A DNA stretch of 64,000 bases from Acanthosoma haemorrhoidale (taxonomy: Eukaryota > Arthropoda > Insecta > Hemiptera > Acanthosomatidae): the NCBI GenBank assembly GCA_930367205.1, contig OV884011.1:138173437-138237436 (forward strand), given 5' to 3'. Of the stretch, positions 60,757 to 64,000 are shown piece after piece. The number at the start of each line of letters is the position of its first letter. Position 1 is the stretch's first letter. The notes beneath the pieces are model-generated. The model ran no database searches. It was given only the letters and a program-made list of their open reading frames with translations, and had not been told where the DNA came from. The translations under genes and the position numbers were made by a program.

Positions 60757-62562
60757 ATGAAAATGATGTCTGGTGGAAGGAAACGAAAAGTAGATGCAGA
60801 GGGTCGCCAGTTTCAAGAAAAATGGACTGAAGAATTCTTCTTTATCTTGCACAATGGTAAGCCTATTTGTTTGATGTGTAATGAATCCATTTCGGTGATG
60901 AAAGAATTCAATATAAAGAGGCATTACTCAACTAAGCATCCTACGCTGCTCTCACTGACAGGACAAATAAGAAAAGACAAAATCCAGAAACTTACCGCAA
61001 ATTTGGAAAAACAGCAGCAAATATTTCATAGACAAAGAACACAACTTGATAATGTTGTGAAAGCTAGTTTTATAGTTAGTTCAAAATTGGCAAAGTCATT
61101 GAAACCATTTGCCGAAGGAGAATTTATCAAGGAGTGTATGTCAGAAGTTTGCAGTGTTTTGTGTCCTGAAAAGAAAAATGAATTTGAAAAAATTAGTTTG
61201 TCAAGACGAACCGTTGTACGACGTATAGAAATGATGGCTAATGATATAAAAACAACATTGACTGGCCGTATGACTGGTATTGAATCATTTTCCATAGCAT
61301 TAGACGAGAGCACCGATTTGTCTGACATAGCTCAACTGGCTATATTTATTCGAGGTGTTGATAAAGAATTCACTATTACTGAGGAATTGCTTGCTTTACA
61401 GCCGCTAAAAGGAACCACTACAGGAGAGGACATTTTTAATGAAGTTCAAAAGGTATTCACAAGTTTTGGCTTGCCATGGTCGAAATTAGTTGGAGTATGC
61501 ACAGATGGTGCACCTTCTATGGTCGGCTTACGTAAAGGTTTCATCGGAATTTTGAATGAAAAAGCAACTGAATTAAATGTGCAAAAAGATGGTTTGATAG
61601 TCCTTCATTGCATTATCCACCAACAGAACTTGTGTTCTAAGTCCATTCGACTCCAGAATGTTATGAATGTGGTAGTAAAAACCATCAATTTTATTCGATC
61701 CCGAGGGCTTAACCATCGTCAGTTCAAGGCGTTTTTGGATGAAATATCAGCCGAGTATGACGACGTAACATATTATTGTGAAGTCAGATGGCTAAGCAAA
61801 GGGAAAATGCTGAAACGGTTTTACGAGCTTAGAAATGAGATAGCAGAATTTATGCAAATAAAAGATAAACCACTATCTGAATTGAGTGACGCAAAATGGA
61901 TATGTGACTTAGCATTTCTTGTCGACCTTACAGGCCATTTGAATGATTTAAATTTGAAACTTCAAAAACAAGGACAGTTAGTAAATGATTTGTACAGCCA
62001 TTTGAAAGCGTTTCAGAACAAAATCCGCTTGTGGGAGGCACATATGCTGTCTGGTAACAGTTACCATTTCACCACGCTCTCTGCGTATGAAAATATTGCT
62101 TACGCTCAATATGCTGAAGAACTCAAGTTACTGTCGGAGCAATTTTCGATCAGATTTAGCGATTTCAAACAGATGGAAGACTGTTTCAATTTATTTGCTA
62201 CTCCAACAAAAAGTAATGTACAAAATGCTCCAATACACTTGCAAATGGAGTTGATCGAGATTCAAGAAAACTCACTCCTAAAATCTAAATTTGAAGACGT
62301 GGAGTTGTGCGATTTCTACAAAAAATACCTCGAAGAAGACCATTTTCCGCAGCTTAGAAAATTTGCAAGAAGATTGATTTGTGCGTTTGGCAGTACTTAT
62401 AAATGCGAACAGTTCTTTTCATTGATGAAAGTTAATAAATCAAAACATCGTACAAGGCTGACTGACGATAATTTGGAAAATTCTTTACGTCTTTGTACCA
62501 GTGGAATTAATCCAAACATCGATGAATTAGTTTCCCAAATTCAAGCTCAAGTGTCTCATTGA
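60757..62562 (+). CDS. hAT-family transposase, BED-like zinc finger, 601 aa, intact
   Basis: This is the cut-and-paste transposase that would bind the element ends in the nucleus, excise the element and reinsert it with an 8-bp duplication. A basic N-terminal stretch (GGRKRKVD) may be a nuclear signal. A zinc finger has C38, C41, H56 and H61. The RNase H-like core has D183 in ALDESTD, D250 in VCTDGAP, a CX2H motif (C285, H288) and the conserved W345 in EVRWLSKG. The hAT C-terminal dimerisation domain contains CEQFFSLMK with the third acidic residue, E551, then RTRLTDDNLENSLR. It is one exon, with no stop or frameshift, and the length is usual for the group. It resembles the transposase-derived GTF2IRD2/ZBED-type proteins. 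ATG 60757 is the first in frame after the promoter; ATGs at 60763 and 60766 are alternatives. All key residues are present, so activity is plausible. Confidence 0.93.
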   Translation: MKMMSGGRKRKVDAEGRQFQEKWTEEFFFILHNGKPICLMCNESISVMKEFNIKRHYSTKHPTLLSLTGQIRKDKIQKLTANLEKQQQIFHRQRTQLDNVVKASFIVSSKLAKSLKPFAEGEFIKECMSEVCSVLCPEKKNEFEKISLSRRTVVRRIEMMANDIKTTLTGRMTGIESFSIALDESTDLSDIAQLAIFIRGVDKEFTITEELLALQPLKGTTTGEDIFNEVQKVFTSFGLPWSKLVGVCTDGAPSMVGLRKGFIGILNEKATELNVQKDGLIVLHCIIHQQNLCSKSIRLQNVMNVVVKTINFIRSRGLNHRQFKAFLDEISAEYDDVTYYCEVRWLSKGKMLKRFYELRNEIAEFMQIKDKPLSELSDAKWICDLAFLVDLTGHLNDLNLKLQKQGQLVNDLYSHLKAFQNKIRLWEAHMLSGNSYHFTTLSAYENIAYAQYAEELKLLSEQFSIRFSDFKQMEDCFNLFATPTKSNVQNAPIHLQMELIEIQENSLLKSKFEDVELCDFYKKYLEEDHFPQLRKFARRLICAFGSTYKCEQFFSLMKVNKSKHRTRLTDDNLENSLRLCTSGINPNIDELVSQIQAQVSH

Positions 62563-62665
62563 TTTCGGTGTCGCTATTTAACTTTCGTAGTTTGTAACAA
62601 TTCTAAATTTAACGATTTAATTTAATGCTGTAGGTACCTATTTTTTCATTTCATTTTGTTATTTT

Positions 62666-62671
62666 AATAAA
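62666..62671 (+). terminator. Poly(A) signal of the hAT transposase
   Basis: AATAAA about 100 bases after the stop codon and inside the right end of the element, followed by a TTGTGTTG-type U/GU-rich stretch. Confidence 0.6.
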
Positions 62672-62840
62672 TTGTGTTGTAATAACATTGTCGTATTATT
62701 TCATGGCTGACTGATATCTATCGCTAAAAATTATGAACACTACTTTAAAATGCACTACTTTTAAACGCGGCCCGCGAACGTATTTGCACACTAAAGTTTG
62801 GCCCATAACATGTCAAAGGTTGCCCATACCTGACTTAGAT

Positions 62841-63457
62841 CATTGTATAACCACAACTATCACGATACACTCAGCCCCCTGTAAAATACCTTTGTTATTG
62901 TAAACCGGATTTGAACTTAGTTCACTAAATAGTTTATAGAGTCCTATCTTTAGATAATGTAAGGCTGAGACATTAACAGTAGCCATGAGCCGCTTCCTCC
63001 ATGATAGGTTAAATACTCCTTTTAGCCTCTCCACTCCATTCGCTGTGTAAATAACTTTCATCTAGTTATGAACGCTGCTACTTAAAATTATGTTTTTTCT
63101 TTATCAATTAGTATTTAATTTTAAATAGTCATGGTCTGTCAATTAAAATTACTTAATTGTTACCTAAAACAGTGGTAGTCTCGTGATATTGTAAATATAA
63201 AAGTATATCATGAGATCCTGGTACTGTCTTCCTTTTCCATTTATGTCCTCAGCGACTGAGCCCCTGTTTCTCCCTTTCTGGTCTTCGCCAGTTATATAAT
63301 ACTAATTGTTAGCTGAAAAATGTACTTCAGTTGAGACATATGGTCTCACTTTCTTTTGTCCTTTTACATCCCCTCATAACCCTCAGACTACGTGCCTCCG
63401 GCAAAGATCCCAACACTTGTGCTTTAGCCTTAAAAATTATATTATATTATATTAAAA
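62841..63457. other. Non-coding stretch between hAT and a gypsy fragment, no gene seen
   Basis: A/T-rich; a 73-codon minus ORF at 62840-63061 has no recognisable motif. It ends in a slipped-looking TTATATTATATTATATT run next to the protease fragment. Confidence 0.4.
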
Positions 63458-64000
63458 AATTATATTAATCCAAATGCACTACCCGAGGGAACAAAAATCA
63501 ATCGCGAAGACTTTGTCATTAAAACTCCGACGGGAAAAGCTGATGGTACACATAGTGCAACAATAGACTTATACCCGCTGTTAGGAAAGGTAAAAATGTT
63601 AATATACCCAATCAGGAACCGTTTTGATATTCTGTTAGGATACAAAGCAACAACAGAAAAAGAAAAAAACAAATACACTCAAAATAAGGAAGACGAAACT
63701 AACTATAGTAATGATGGCAAGAAATAGAATCACTCCCAGTAAAAGATAGTCCAGAATATGACACAATAACTATAGATTTAGAGCAACTTATTCCCCAACA
63801 AGTAGATGAACAGATAATACAAGACGACTTATGTTCTAATAAAGCGACTGCACATTCCCAACGCTCTTCTAATAAGCAAATTTGTGTAGTAAATTACGAC
63901 AAAATATTTAATAAAAAAGGGAAAAAAGGCTATTATTTTCAAAACCGTTTGGAATAACTAGACAAAATAACTAACAAAATAAATCAAAAAAAGAACAATA
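63458..64000 (+). pseudogene. Ty3/gypsy protease C-terminal half and start of Pol linker, at window edge
   Basis: The frame from 63458 reads NYINPNALPEGTKI, DFVIKTPTGKA, LYPLLGKVKMLIYPI and RFDILLGYK. This is the flap and C-terminal half of a retropepsin, the FDILLGY part being the conserved end of the fold. The DTG catalytic motif should lie just upstream but is replaced by a TTATATTATATT run, so the N-terminal half is lost. The frame stops at 63725-63727, and a second frame (63715-63957), WQEIESLPVKD...YDTITIDLEQLIP, continues the linker towards reverse transcriptase, so there is a frameshift near 63710. The rest lies beyond the window. In a live element the protease cuts the Gag-Pol polyprotein. 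Confidence 0.7.

Larger units (their letters stand above)
60308..62840 (+). mobile_element. Complete hAT DNA transposon with 8-bp target-site duplication
   Basis: ACTTAGAT occurs at 60308-60315 and 62833-62840 as a perfect 8-bp target-site duplication, the hAT hallmark. The element is 60316-62832 (2517 bp). Its ends form imperfect inverted repeats: left CGTATGTGGGCAAC, right (minus strand) CAGGTATGGGCAAC, and CCGGCCCGCGGGCCGG-type G+C-rich subterminal sequence follows on the left, with GCGGCCCGCGAAC on the right. This end structure is common in hAT/Charlie-like families. It carries one uninterrupted transposase gene with promoter and poly(A) signal. Intact duplication and ORF point to a recent insertion; the left CGT instead of CAG end is the only visible defect. 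Confidence 0.93.

Overview
The window looks like an A+T-rich (about two-thirds by eye) arthropod-type nuclear genome segment that is almost entirely transposable-element (TE) debris. The grounds are jockey-like LINEs (non-LTR retrotransposons) with CCHC gag and APE endonuclease, Ty3/gypsy remnants with an AGTTAA-type LTR start, hAT, pogo and Tc1-type DNA transposons, and a TATA plus TCAGT-type initiator. Species cannot be named from the sequence; an insect or crustacean fits. I see no convincing host gene, rRNA, CRISPR or bacterial operon, and the long stretches between elements are A/T-rich with only short chance ORFs.

Layout. 1-480 is a G+C-richer repeat with an imperfect tandem. 6.0-6.4, 26.8-27.4 and 45.1-45.5 kb carry one LTR-like repeat family. 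9.0-9.3 kb is the C-terminal end of one LINE lineage. 9.43-14.3 kb is a second LINE (called J1 here) in which a 260-bp piece of the reverse-transcriptase C-terminal region has been amplified into a 17-unit satellite; an unamplified J1 copy lies at 50.9-51.7 kb on the minus strand. 17.5-17.85 kb is a fold-back MITE. A third LINE lineage (J2) is present at 19.4-22.8 kb (+), 28.8-29.1 kb (+), 30.1-32.1 kb (-) and 41.0-41.5 kb (-), all broken. 36.2-36.5 kb is a Tc1-like end, 37.7 kb a tRNA-like SINE head, and 42.5-43.4 kb a pogo/Tigger-like element. 54.0-57.0 kb is a decayed Ty3/gypsy Pol (-) with polypurine tract and probable LTR. 58.4-59.7 kb and 63.46 kb to the window end hold further Ty3/gypsy-like fragments (+).

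The one intact gene is at 60757-62562, a 601-aa hAT transposase. It sits inside a complete element with terminal inverted repeats, an 8-bp target-site duplication (ACTTAGAT), a recognisable promoter and a poly(A) signal, and is the best candidate here for a recently mobile, possibly autonomous transposon.

The most unusual structure is the J1 satellite. Comparing the array with the single copy at 51 kb shows where it came from (reverse transcriptase), how it probably started (8-bp CACCTAAC microhomology at both unit edges), that its founder was already dead (a 7-bp frame-breaking deletion in every unit), and that it grew in blocks (a diagnostic T/G site gives a regular multi-unit pattern).
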